Shown: positions 1-10,503, counted from the stretch's first letter. The stretch is DNA of 64,000 nt from Merluccius polli (GCA_030340625.1 JAOPHQ010000573.1:62001-126000); one strand, 5' to 3'. Notes: a model not told the origin generated them from the letters alone. Translations and numbers: made by a program.

Positions 1-747
1 GGCAGCGAGCAGCGCGACGCCGGCGTCCAGCGCGACGCGGAGAGTTGAAATTAGTTTAACTTTATGCAAATGAGCGGCATTGGTGCGAAGCAGCAACCCG
101 CTACACTTCACGCCACTGTCCTATTTCACAGCGTCGCCGCGCATCAAGTGCCGCCGAAAAGGCGCTTTTTTATTTTCTTTAGTTTTCCTTCTGCTCTGGA
201 GACGACTATATTCCTATAGGCTATGGGTGCTACGGGCGGCACTTGTGTCATAGACGCGCCGTGGCGGCAGTGTGTTTTGCACTTTATAATGCTTTATCTC
301 CATTTCTGTTATTTTGATGACTAAATAATAAACAGGGGAAACGTGTAAATTGTTATTTGAACATGCTTGTCACGCCGGCCTGCCGAATAGCTCTACTACA
401 AACTTGATATTGCAATGGGAGCAACCGAACTGTCTGCAGTGCTGCTTGAAGCCCCGCCCCCCTGGCGACGGCAGCCAGCAGCCAGCGGCCACAGCGCCCC
501 CTGCTGCTCATGTCTCTCGCGGTGTGACCCATCAGTGAAGTGTGTTCACTGCATTATCCTATTATTTTAGCGAGGACTCATAAATAACTACATATAACTA
601 ATGTTATGGAAATCTGTTTGTTTTGTTACGTGTTTCTGGAATTTCTTTTTAAAATATATCGGCCGATATATCGGAATATCGGCTTTTTAAATCATCAAAT
701 ATTTGTATCGGTATCGGCCTTAAAAATCCCATATCGGTCGGGCTCTA
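1..747. mobile_element. hAT-like non-autonomous element, copy 1 (left end outside window)
   Basis: This stretch is a near-identical direct copy of about 2544-3299. It ends in the same terminal inverted repeat, GGTCGGGCTCTA, preceded by several ATATCGG motifs. Its left end lies before the window. It has inserted into the minus-strand LINE that resumes at 748. The full-length second copy has 8-bp target duplications, which is why I place both in the hAT superfamily. No transposase is encoded; the short reading frames inside are chance. Confidence 0.75.
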
Positions 748-1510
748 TCCAGAACCTCTTCGAAGCCATCCGGAAGTCGTTCTCCATGGCCTCACCGAAC
801 TCCTCCCATGTCCGGGTTTTTGCCTCAGTAACCGCCACAGCTGCGCTCCGCTTGGCCTGCCGGTACCTGCCTACTGCCTCCGGAGTCCCACAGGCCAAAA
901 AGGTCCTATAGGACTCCTTCTTCAGTTTGACGGCATCCCTCACCGCCGGTGTCCACCAGCGGGTTTGGGAATTGCCGCCACGGCAGGCACCGACCACCTT
1001 GCGGCCACAGCTCTGGTCGGTCGCCTTAACAATGGAGGCGCGGAACATGGCCCACTCGGACTCAATGTCCCCCGCCTCCCCCGGTACATGGTCAAAGCTC
1101 TCCCGGAGGTGGGAGTTGAAGCTCTCTCTGACAGGAGACTCTGCCAGACGTTCCCAGCAGACCCTCACAATACGTTTGGGTCTGCCAGGTTCTGACCGGC
1201 ATTCTCCCCCACCATCGCAGCCAACTCCCCACCAGGTGGTGATCAGTTGACAGCTCCGCCCCTCTCTTCGCCTGAGTGTCCAAGACATGCGGCCGCAAGT
1301 CCGACGACACGACTACAAAGTCGATCATCGAACTGCGGCCTAGGATGTCCTGGTGCCAAGTGCACATATGGACACCCTTATGCTTGAACATGGTGTTTGT
1401 TATGGACAATCTGTGACGAGCACAGAAGTCCAATAACTGAACACCACTCGGCTTCAGATCGGGGGGGCCGTTCCTCCCAATCACACCCCTCAGCTCGCAT
1501 TGCACCCGAC
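748..1510 (-). mobile_element. RTE/Rex3-like LINE fragment (end of endonuclease and linker region)
   Basis: The minus strand encodes broken pieces of a LINE polyprotein. Near 1480-1280 it reads GVIGRNGPPDL, then DFVVVSSDLRPHVLD, the end of the apurinic-type endonuclease. From 1200 down to 760 it reads RWWTPAVRDAVKLKKESYR and WEEFGEAMENDFRMASKRFW, the linker before the reverse transcriptase. The frame is broken near 1195, where the pieces from 1092-1625 and 695-1288 must be joined across a frameshift. A hAT insertion cuts it at 747. It is the same family as 3913-5308. Family assignment rests on the encoded residues and the GATG tail of that second fragment; the exact family name is uncertain. 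Confidence 0.75.
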
Positions 1511-1877
1511 CCCTTTGGCCCCTCCTGCTGGTGGTGAGCCGGGAATTGTGCCCCAGACACTTGGGGCACAATTCATGGCCATCCTCAACCTGAAGCTGAG
1601 CTCCACAAGAGGCACACGCCAGCATTGCTCAAAACAATAGGCGGCCAACCTAGGAAATGCTGGGAGAGACCAGTAAATAGGCCACAGGACATGAACTAGA
1701 ACCTCTAGCAGACCCATCTCCAGATAAGAAATAAATAAAAAAATAGGCGGCCAAGCTACGAAATCTGGGCGAGAAGCTTTCCAGCCTGCTATTAGCCTGC
1801 TCACCTAGATTGCGTGTGTAGCCAGATAATCCAAGCGAGAAATGTAACTTGGCCACAGAACGCGTCCAGAACCTCCA

Positions 1878-2240
1878 GCAATATCTCTGCAGCTAGTAAA
1901 AGATCCTGTTGATTCCAAGCTAATGTTAGGCTAAAAAAACAGGTGAGAGCTGTGGGCTAACCAATGCACGTGACTGAAATATCTAGCAATATCTCTGCAG
2001 CTAGCTAAGGATCCTGTAGACTCCAAGCTAGCTGCATGTAAATACCTACCAAGCTAATGCTAGGCTAAAAAAAACAGGCGAGAGCTGTGGGCTAACCACT
2101 GCACGCGACTGCAATATCTCTGCAGCTAGCTAAGGATCCTATAGACTCCAAGCTAGCTGCATGTAAATACCTACCAAGCTAATGCTAGGCTAGGAAAACC
2201 AGGCGAAAGCTGTGGGCTAACCACTGCACGCGACTGGAAC
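1878..2240. repeat. Minisatellite, three copies of a ~110-130-bp unit
   Basis: Each unit begins GCAATATCTCTGCAGCTAG, passes through AAGCTAATGCTAGGCTA and ends GTGGGCTAACCACTGCACG. The first unit is shorter because it lacks the AGCTGCATGTAAATACC segment. The matching array in the other unit A copy (5678-5935) has two units, so the array has changed in copy number since the duplication. Confidence 0.75.
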
Positions 2241-2269
2241 ATGTAGCGTTTGGAGGAATCAGCTAAAAC

Positions 2270-3299
2270 TAGAGCCCGACCGATATATCGGCGGGCCGAT
2301 ATTAGGCATTTTCCAAACTATCGGTATCGGCATTTATAATGGCCGATAAATGAATATTTAAAAAAACGGACGAAACCCCCTTCAACCAGTTATAACGCCA
2401 CAAACCCTACAACCGGCTGATCCAGCCAGAGTCGGGCAGAGCGAACGAGTTATCCACGACCGCGAGCGACACGAGCAGCAAAAGCGGCCGGCAGTCCTTC
2501 ATTTTCAATGAGCGCTGCCGACGAGGAGCGGCCGGCACCGCGATGGCAGCGAGCAGCGCGACGCCGGCGTCCAGCGCGACGCGGAGAGTTGAAATTAGTT
2601 TAACTTTATGCAAATGAGCGGCGTCGGTGCGAAGCAGCAACCCGCTACACTTCACGCCACTGTCCTATTTCACAGCGTCGCCGCGCATCAAGTGCCGCCG
2701 AAAAGGCGCTTTTTTTCTTTTCTTTAGTTTTCCTTCTGCTCTGGAGACGACTATATTCCTATGGGTGCTACGGGCGGCACTTGTGTCATAGACGCGCCGC
2801 GGCGGCAGTGTGTTTTGCACTTTATAATGCTTTATCTCCATTTCTGTTATTTTGATTACTAAATAATAAACAGGGGAAACGTATAAATTGTTATTTGAAC
2901 ATGCTTGTCGCGCCGACCTGCCGAATAGCTCTACTACAAACTTGATATTGCAATGGGCGTAACCGAACTTGATGTCTGCAGTGCTGCTTGAAGCCCCGCC
3001 CCCCTGGCGACGGCAGCCAGCAGCCAGCGGCCACAGCGCCCCCTGCTGCTCATGTCGCTCGCGGTGTGACCCATCAGTGAAGTGTGTTCACTGCATTATC
3101 CTATTATTTTAGCCAGGACTCATAAATAACTCCATATAACTAATGTTAGGGAAATCTGTTTATGTTTTGTTACGTGTTTCTGGAATTTCTTTTTAAAATA
3201 TATATATATATCGGCCGATATATCGGAATATCGGCTTTTTAAATCATCAAATATTTGTATCGGTATCGGCCTTAAAAATCCCATATCGGTCGGGCTCTA
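2270..3299. mobile_element. hAT-like non-autonomous element, copy 2 (complete, 1030 bp)
   Basis: The element begins TAGAGCCCGACCGATAT and ends ATATCGGTCGGGCTCTA, an inverted pair. It is flanked by the 8-bp direct repeat GCTAAAAC at 2262-2269 and 3300-3307. The second copy of unit A has the uninterrupted site with a single GCTAAAAC at about 5953-5960, which proves the boundaries. An 8-bp target duplication is the hallmark of hAT. The inside is GC-rich and has no transposase frame. Confidence 0.9.
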
Positions 3300-3356
3300 G
3301 CTAAAACAACAAACTGTTTAAGACAGTCAGTGTAGCTGGTGAGCGAGCCAGCACAA

Positions 3357-3912
3357 AACAAGTACGAGGATGTCAAACACCAAACAACACAGAATGTGCT
3401 TACCTCTCTTGGACCTGCAAGCAATTAATGCTTATAAATATAGAACCCAAACACGGATCTATGGAGCTAACACTGTTGCACGCAGTGTTAGCTCCGTGAG
3501 CTGAATCGCTGCTGGGTGGATCCAAGGGGCATCTGCCCACCAGGGCAGGGATGCTAGGACCCTGGCCTCCATGCGCAATACAGGTCAAGGTGGGATATCA
3601 AAGGGTGGGGCTGCAGGAGTCCTTCAAAAGAACGGTTTTCCCACCCGGCTAGTAGACGGCGTGTCATCCAGCCCGACCCTAGCCAGAGCTGCACGCAGTG
3701 TTGCTCGCAATGGGCAGAGTTCGACGCTGTTGTTGACATGGCATCGTCCCCCGCCGAATCCCATAAAGCCGCCTGGGGTGGGGTAGGTGGAGCCTGCACC
3801 AACACTTTAAGCTGCTCTATTTCAGCTTGTAACGCCTCAATCTGGCGAGAGGAAGCCTTCTCCTTCGCCTTTTTGCATTCAGGGCTTCCCTGAGGTGAAC
3901 CACCCCCAGACA
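3357..3912 (-). other. Unassigned segment with a possible gag-like frame
   Basis: No family is recognised with confidence. The minus strand is open from 3925 to 3554. It encodes a Lys/Glu/Gln-rich stretch (SSRQIEALQAEIEQLKVLVQ) that looks like a short coiled coil, followed by a Pro-rich stretch and a Ser/Asp stretch. This arrangement recalls the N-terminal part of some retrotransposon gag-like proteins, but the match is impressionistic. Its first residues come from the GATG tail of the neighbouring LINE, so the true start is not known. A 24-bp inverted repeat around GTTAGCTCC lies at 3465-3497. Confidence 0.3.
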
Positions 3913-5308
3913 ACCATCCATCCATCCATCCATCTTCTACCGCTTATCCGGGGTCGGGTCGTGGGGGCAGCAGCCTAAGCAGGGAAGCTCAGACTTCCTT
4001 TTCCCCAGCTACTTCGTCCAGCTCTTCCTGGGGGATCCCGAGGCGTTCCCAGGCCAGCCGAGAGACATATTCTCTCCAGCGTGTCCTGGGTCTTCCCCGG
4101 GGTCTCCTACCAGTGGGACGTGCCCTGAACACCTCACTAGGGAGGCGTCCGGGAGGCATCCTAACTAGATGCCCGAGCCACCTCATCTGGCTCCTCTCAA
4201 CGCGGAGGAGTAGCGGGTCTACTCCGAGCTCCTCCCGGATGACCGAGCTTCTCACCCTATCTCTAAGGGAGAGCCCAGCCACCCTGCGGAGGAAGCTCAT
4301 TTCGGCCGCTTGTACCCGCGATCTTATTCTTTCGGTCATTACCCAAAGCTCATGACCATAGGTGAGGGCAGGAACGTAGATCGACTGGTAAATCGAGAGC
4401 TTTGCCTTTCGGCTCAGCTCCCTCTTCACCACGACGGATCCGTGCAGAGTCCGCATTACTGCAGACACCGCACCGATCCACCTGTCGATCTCCCGCTCCA
4501 TCCTCCCCTCACTCGTGAACAAGACCCCGAGGTACTTGAACTCCTCCACTTGGGGCAGGATCTCATCCCCGACCCGGAGAGTGCACTCCACCCTTTCCGG
4601 TTGAGGACCATGGACTCGGATTTGGAGGTGCTGATTCTCATCCCGGCCGCTTCACACTTGGCTGCGAACCTGTCCAGCGAGAGTTGGAGGTCACGGTCTG
4701 ATGAAGCCATCAGGACCACATCGTCCGCAAAAAGCAGAGACCCAATCCTGAGGTCACCAAACCGGACCCCCTCAACGCCCTGGCTGTGCCTACAAATCCT
4801 GTCCATAAAAATTATGAACAGGATCGGTGACAAAGGGCAGCCCTGGCGGAGTCCAACCCTCACTGGAAACAAGTCCGACTTATTACCGGCAATGCGGACC
4901 AAACTCTGACACCGGTCATACAGGGAACAGACAGCCCGTATTAGGGGGTGCGATACCCCATACTCCGGAGTAGTATGGGGTATCGCAGAACCCCCGACAG
5001 GACTCCCCGAGGGACACGGTCGAATGCCTTCTCCAAGTCCACAAAGCACATGTGGACTGGTTGGGCAAACTCCCATGCACCCTCAAGGATCCTGCAGAGG
5101 GTGTAGAGCTGGTCCACTGTTCCACGGCCTGGACGAAAACCACATTGCTCTTCCTGAATCCGAGGTTCGACTATCCGACGGACCCTCCTCTCCAGCACCC
5201 CTGAATAGACCTTACCAGGGAGGCTGAGGAATGTGATCCGCCTATACTTGGAACAAAGCCTCCGGTCCCCCTTCTTAAAAAGAGGGACCACCACCCCAGT
5301 CTGCCATT
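3913..5308 (-). mobile_element. RTE/Rex3-like LINE fragment, reverse transcriptase half and 3' end
   Basis: Read on the minus strand from 5308 to 3913 this is the C-terminal half of a LINE polyprotein. It runs from WQTGVVVPLFKKGDRR, through FRPGRGTVDQLYTL and FVDLEKAFDRVPRG, to the polymerase motif SLLFADDVVLMASS near 4730-4690. It then continues to the C-terminal thumb-like and HLVRMPPGRLPSEVFRARP region ending at about 3990. The 3' end is a run of GATG units at 3913-3936, as described for Rex3/RTE elements. The catalytic FADD is intact, but frame shifts near 4950-4990 and 4590 break the reading frame, so it is dead. The 5' side is truncated and abuts unit A copy 2. Confidence 0.85.
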
Positions 5309-6006
5309 CCCTTTGGCCCCTCCTGCTGGTGGTGAGCCGGGGAATTGTGCCCCAGACACTTGGGGCACAATTCATGGCCATCCTCAACCTGAAGCTGAGC
5401 TCCACAAGAGGCACACGCCAGCATTGCTCAAAACAATAGGCGGCCAACCTAGGAAGTGCTGGGAGAGACCAGTAAATAGGCCACAGGACATGAACTAGAA
5501 CCTCTAGCAGACCCATCTCCAGATAAGAAATAAATAAAAAAATAGGCGGCCAAGCTATGAAATCTGGGCGAGAAGCTTTCCAGCCTGCCATTAGCCTGCT
5601 CACCTAGATTGCGTGTGTAGCCAGATAATCCAAGCGAGAAATGTGACTTGGCCACAGAACGCGTCCAGAACCTCCAGCAATATCTCTGCAGCTAGTAAAA
5701 GATCCTGTTGATTCCAAGCTAGCTGCATGTAAATACCTACCAAGCTAATGCTAGGCTAAAAAAAACAGGCGAGAGCTGTGGGCTAACCACTGCACGCGAC
5801 TGCAATATCTCTGCAGCTAGCTAAGGATCCTATAGACTCCAAGCTAGCTGCATGTAAATACCTACCAAGCTAATGCTAGGCTAGGAAAACCAGGCGAAAG
5901 CTGTGGGCTAACCACTGCACGCGACTGGAACATGTAGCGTTTGGAGGAATCAGCTAAAACAACAAACTGTTTAAGACAGTCAGTGTAGCTGGTGAGCGAG
6001 CCAGCA
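5309..6006. repeat. Low-copy unit A, copy 2 (uninterrupted)
   Basis: This is the second copy of the unit at 1511-3356. It has the single, uninterrupted GCTAAAAC site that in copy 1 holds the hAT element. Its minisatellite at 5678-5935 has two units instead of three. The left border joins the same base of unit A to a different part of the LINE than in copy 1. Confidence 0.75.
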
Positions 6007-6525
6007 CAAGACAAGGACGCTTGAAAACCTCCAGACAGGAAGGAAAGAGAGGTAGTATAGTTTGCCTTAGAGGGCAATAAATTGAACAACGACAAGTCCC
6101 GGTGGGTCTAGCGGCGGAGGAAAGGGGAGGGGGGGGGGGGTACGTCTAATTGAGATTTGCCAGGGGCTGAGCTAGAGGCGTTACCAATCAAAAATAATGA
6201 AACAAACCCTACAAATACAGTAGGTATCCACAGACACTGGATATCTGTGACAACAGACAACACATTAAAATAACTAGAACCCGTACAACAGCAAAAGAAA
6301 GATGAACAAATTGAACAATGTAGAAATCCCCAAGGATGTACAAAGTTGAACTGATCTCAGAAATGATGAACTATTTACAAACAATGTAGTCAATGAGCAG
6401 TTACCAGAAAACATAATTCTGAGTCCAAAGAGATAACTAGATATAGCATAGGCGGAATACAGGAAAGATCACAAACTATACAACTCTCAGCAATATGATG
6501 TAACAACACTAACCGACAACTGTAG
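6007..6525 (-). repeat. Inverted, diverged copy of the 13.3-16.2 kb tandem unit
   Basis: The reverse complement of this stretch matches the tandem units at 13.7-15.6 kb. It carries the TTTGTAGGGTTTG and ATTTTTGATTGG motifs near 6170-6220. It also carries the segment from CTACAGTTGTCGGTTAGTG to the ATTTCTACATTGTTCAA motif at 6260-6525. A poly-G run lies at 6129-6140, matching the poly-C runs there. It lies outside the left arm of the large inverted repeat just as the tandem array lies outside the right arm. The 235 bases up to 6760 hold nothing I recognise. Confidence 0.65.
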
Positions 6526-6760
6526 CATGAAAACCAACTAAATAATAACAACCGAAACAATAACAACCGAGTTCAGTGTGACGTGCTCACCAGTACCAGG
6601 TCGTCTCTCCAGACCTTGAACGGACCCTAACGGCAGCAGAGCCTCCGCGGCGTGAAGAAGTCGATGGAAGCCTTCTTGGTGCCGTGCCGCAGAACTCCAC
6701 TACGACCAGTTACACACTTCCGTTTTACTTCCGGGTTTTACACCTGCTCCTTGCTAAACG

Positions 6761-8074
6761 CGGGGATGTCACTTATTGAACTACTCTTCTCTGTCATGGT
6801 TTTCATTTTTTCATGTTTGTACAAACTGTAAAAATGTCACACAAATATTTTTAAGAACATTAATCGACAACTTAAACATAACCTAAGAATCGTTAAATGG
6901 TAAATAATCAAATTAAACGTGCAAATCAATGCGTCTCGATTAATTCCACGATGCAATGTATCCTGGGTAATCCCACGATGCAATGCATCCTGGGTAATTC
7001 TACGCACGCGCGAATCTACCCTAGCGATCGTTTAAACGTATATCGATTCAAAACATCGAGTGTATAATCTTAGCATATGATTAGCATTTTACAAATTCTT
7101 CTTTGTAAATTCTTCTTTAATTCTACCAGTCTGGGTAATGTATCATGCTTTATTGTGTTGATTATAATGTGTATAGTGTTGCATTCATGTGTACGTTAGC
7201 CTCACCTAGTGGCCGTTGGCGAAATTAAGCTAATTTCTCATGTAACGTTACGTTACTGCCTGCTGGTTGAGTTGTTGTCAGTCATGCACATGCAAACCAC
7301 AAAAAGACGATACAGTCCAAATAAACGCAATGTTTACATACGTTTGACCCTCGGAGTACATTTTCATTACTGTCCCCTTTGGCCGGTAACTGCAGCCTGC
7401 TCAAGCTTCGTGGGTTGAGACGATAACAATCATAAACTAATGTTAGTCATCCTTCCTAACTCTTCTATTGTTCTGTCAATTCAGGGGATGGAAAGCGCAA
7501 TGTGTGTACTCATGTACTTCCGGTGTGCACGTTTTAATAGGTAGACTAATCTGGGTTATACAATAAAAAATAAAGCATTATTTTGTAGTTAATGGACCTC
7601 TTGTGCATTTTTTTTTCATATTTGCAGATGTTAATGCATTGGAAGCATGTATTTAATGCTTGGTCTTAATAGGTCTGTACATAGCCGTAATGAGCCTCGG
7701 CTATATGAGAGCTAAAGCGTAGACGCAACATTTAAATCACTTGTGCTCAGATAATTGTTTTGTACACGTCTATTAACAAAATCACGTCTATTACTCAGTG
7801 GAACATGGCACATAATTTTACCGATCTGTGCTTTCTGCCTCCGGCTAGGCGCCGCCCACAAAACACATAATTATTTACTAACACCAAAGTGGTATAATAT
7901 TATCCCGATGGATATGGCTGTGAGTGACACCTCCTCTTCCTTTCTCGGCAGACAGGCCCTTCTAGCAGTATCTGTCGATACCCCCTTGCGGTCAGGCCGT
8001 AGGTCCAGACTGCTGTGTCATGTGATTGCAGACAGCAGAACACTACTCATTGTCTCTGGATTCAATCACAGTCT
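6761..8074. repeat. Large inverted repeat, left arm (~1.31 kb)
   Basis: The arm pairs with 11744-13069 in opposite orientation. Outer ends share GGGGATGTCACTT next to ACTACTCTTCTCTGTCATGG. Shared internal landmarks include GCGCGAATCTACCCTAGCG, a doubled GCATCCTGGGTAATTC motif and CTAGCAGTATCTGTCGATAC. The inner ends share CATTGTCTCTGGATT. The arms differ by scattered substitutions and small indels, so this is not an assembly mirror. A ~110-bp segment inside the arm (about 7803-7915) also resembles the sequence upstream of DIPK1B exon 1 (31246-31375). Confidence 0.85.
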
Positions 8075-8119
8075 TTGGCGCCTCTTGACTGGGAAGACAC
8101 CAGACTTCGCCTGGAGTGA

Positions 8120-8240
8120 GCGAGATTGGATGAGGATCCAGGGTTTATTCTAACGGAGCGGCTCATGATGCCCAGCAGGGCTCTGCGGAGGCTGCTGCAT
8201 CTGGTGGTGCTCTGCCCTCTGGGCTTTCAGGTACTGAGAG
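8120..8240 (+). pseudogene. Duplicate of DIPK1B first coding exon
   Basis: From about 8120 to 8240 the sequence is almost the same as 31892-32020 around the real DIPK1B exon 1. An ATG at 8168 opens MPSRALRRLLHLVVLCPL, then GFQ. It lacks the two codons for Ser-Lys present in the gene (a 6-bp in-frame deletion). It ends in CAG at 8230 followed by a good splice donor, GTACTGAGAG. A second in-frame ATG precedes it at 8165. The 5' flank differs from the gene from about 8118 upstream. There is no sign of exons 2-5 nearby, and a LINE follows at once. It is either a stranded exon copy or an alternative first exon in phase with exon 2 at 32791. Without RNA data I list it as a pseudo-exon. Confidence 0.75.
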
Positions 8241-8289
8241 ACATAATACATACAGTGGAGGTCCGTCAGGGCCTTCGGGGCCTTCTCTG

Positions 8290-8876
8290 CAGGCCCTACC
8301 GTTTTTACCCCTTCTTAAAAAGCCCACTCTTGACCCAGGGGTTTTAGCCAGACTGATTTCTAATCTCCCCTTTCTGTCTAAGATTCTGGAGAAAGTAGTC
8401 GCCAAACAGTTGAGTGACTTTCTACATAATAGTTTATTTGAGGATTTCCAGTCAGGATTTAGAGTTCATCATAGCACAGAGACCGCTCTGGTTAAAGTTA
8501 ATAATGACCTTTTGATTGCTTCTGACAACGGACTTGTCTCTGTACTTGTATTATTAGACACCATTGATCATAATATTCTTTTACAGAGACTCGAGCATCA
8601 AATTGGCATTAAAGGAACCGCACTAAGCTGGTTTAGGTCCTATTTATCAGATCGTTCACAGTTTGTACATGTTAACGATGAATCTTCAATAAATACAGTT
8701 AGCCATGGCGTTCCACAAGGTTCTGTACTTGGACCAATACTATATATATATGCTTCCTTTAGGCAACATTATTAGCAATCACTCCATTAACTTTCATTGT
8801 TATGCAGATGCTACGCATTTATATCTATCGATCAAGCCCGATGAAATTAATCAATTATCTTAATTACAAACATGTC
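8290..8876 (+). mobile_element. L2-like LINE, reverse transcriptase N-terminal part
   Basis: The plus strand encodes the finger-palm part of an L2/Rex1-like reverse transcriptase: ISNLPFLSKILEKVVAKQL, FEDFQSGFRVHHSTETALV, LLDTIDHNILLQRLEHQIG and GVPQGSVLGPIL. The frame is lost in an AT-dinucleotide stretch at about 8742-8752. Past that shift the polymerase motif reads YADA at 8801-8812 instead of YADD, so a catalytic aspartate is gone. A stop follows near 8860. A MITE splits the element after 8880 and the protein resumes at about 9666. Not functional. Confidence 0.85.
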
Positions 8877-8880
8877 TTAA

Positions 8881-9661
8881 AGGGGTAGTTCGGAATTTTG
8901 GACATAGGACCTCATTTCCAAGTCAGCCAGTGTGTTATTTATCATTGGAGACGTTTTCAACAAATTTCATGCAGTCCTTCTAGTTGCACAGTTCGCTGGT
9001 GCTAAGCTAGCGCAAGTCAACGGTAACGACTAGCCTGCCAATAAAAACAGTCTTACCCACTCCACAGTACACCCAAGGCAAATCAATTATAATGCCAGAC
9101 TATCGATGTACATGTCTGTGTTGATAGAATAATGTTAGAAATAAAACCAACCTCGCATTGCATGAATCATCGCAGTTTGAGGGACTAGTTTCTCAGCAGC
9201 AGCGGAATTTTACTTTGCTCAGGTTAGTTGTGCAAGTTCAGTGCAGTTCTGAGCAATGACAGCGGCAGGTAAACAAACTATTATAGAGCCGGTAACCTAG
9301 GTAATATCACTCCGCCGCTGCCATATCCTACTACCAGGAAGTATAACGCTGCTGCTGAGACACTCAAAAGTCCCTCAAAATGCAATGCCATGCAAGGTTG
9401 GTTTTATTTCTAACATTATTCTATCAACAGACATTTACATCGATAGTCTGCCGTTATAATTGATTTTCCTTGGGTGTACTGTGGAGTGGGTAAGACTGTT
9501 TTTATTGGCAGGCTAGTCATTACCGTTGACTTGCGCTAGCTTAGCACCAGCGAACTGTGCAACCAGAAGGACTGCATGAAATTTGTTGAAAACGTCTCCA
9601 ATGATAAATAACACACTGACTTCGAAATGAGGTCCTATGTCCAAAATTCCAAACTACCCCT
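8881..9661. mobile_element. TTAA-flanked fold-back MITE (781 bp) inside the LINE
   Basis: The element begins AGGGGTAGTT and ends AACTACCCCT. It is flanked by TTAA at 8877-8880 and 9662-9665. Removing it and one TTAA restores a continuous LINE sequence. The arms are long: the outer ~290 bases on each side are reverse complements, including TTGCGCTAGCTTAGCACCAG. TTAA targets are characteristic of the piggyBac superfamily. No protein is encoded. Confidence 0.85.
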
Positions 9662-9665
9662 TTAA

Positions 9666-10418
9666 GGACATAAAATCCTGGATGAGCTGCAATGTTCTGA
9701 TGTTAAAATGAAATTCTTGTACTTGGCCCCTAAAAACCTTAGAGACTCAATGTCTACAGATATAGCTACTCTAGATGGCATTACCTTGGCCTCTAGCACC
9801 ACTGTCAGGAATCTTGGAGTTATCTTTGATCAGGATTTGTCATTAAATTCCCACATAAAGCAGACCTCTAGGACTGCCTTCTTTCATTTACGTAATATTA
9901 CAAAAATCAGACACATCCTATCAAAGACAGATGCAGAAAAACTAATCCATGCATGTGTTACTTCTAGGCTGGATTACTGCAACTCTTTATTATCAGGTTG
10001 CCCTAATAAGTCCATTAAGATGCTCCAATTAATTCAAAACACTGCAGCACGAGTACTGACAGGAACTAGGAAAAGAGATCACATCTCTCCTTCAGTAGCT
10101 TCTCTGCATTGGCTCCCTGTAACATTTAGAATAGAATTTAAAATCCTCCTCCTCACCTATAAAGCTCTTCATGGTCAGGCCCCTTCATATCTCAAAGAGC
10201 TCATAGTACCCTACTACCCCACTAGAACACTGCGTTCTCTGAATGCAGGGATACTTGTGGTTCCTATAGTTTCTAAAAGTAGAACAGGAGCCAGAGCCTT
10301 CACTTACCAAGCTCCTCTTCAGTGGAACCAGCTTCCAGTTGTGGTTCAGGAGGCAGACACCCTCTCCACATTTATGAGTAGGCTTAAGACATTCCTCTTT
10401 GATAAAGCTTATAGTTAG
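9666..10418 (+). mobile_element. L2-like LINE, C-terminal coding part
   Basis: An open frame of 236 codons (9708-10418) encodes the thumb and C-terminal region of the LINE split by the MITE. Recognisable parts are VRNLGVIFDQDLSLNSHIKQ, SRLDYCNSLLSGCP, LHWLPVTFRIEFKILLLTYK and the ending FMSRLKTFLFDKAYS. A stop at 10418 agrees with the usual family end. The same C-terminus reappears at 19530-19858. This part has no frame breaks, unlike the upstream RT part. Confidence 0.85.
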
Positions 10419-10503
10419 GGCTGGATCAGGTGAGTCCTGAACCATCCCTTAGTTATGCTGCTATAGGTCTAGACTATTAGGGGATTTCCCATGGTGCACT
10501 GAG

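Larger units (their letters stand above)
1511..3356. repeat. Low-copy unit A, copy 1, split by a hAT insertion
   Basis: The sequence from CTTTGGCCCCTCCTGCTGG at about 1511 to GTGAGCGAGCCAGCAC at about 3355 recurs at 5309-6006 with few differences. In this copy the unit is interrupted at 2269/3300 by the 1030-bp hAT element. It contains the minisatellite at 1878-2240. Open frames on the minus strand are shared by both copies but have no family resemblance, so I do not call a gene. It may be part of an undefined transposon. Confidence 0.7.

Noticed and set aside
8126..8347. 73-codon protein starting upstream of the exon 1 copy
   Set aside because: The frame reads through the splice donor into intron and LINE sequence; only the 21 codons up to 8230 resemble DIPK1B.
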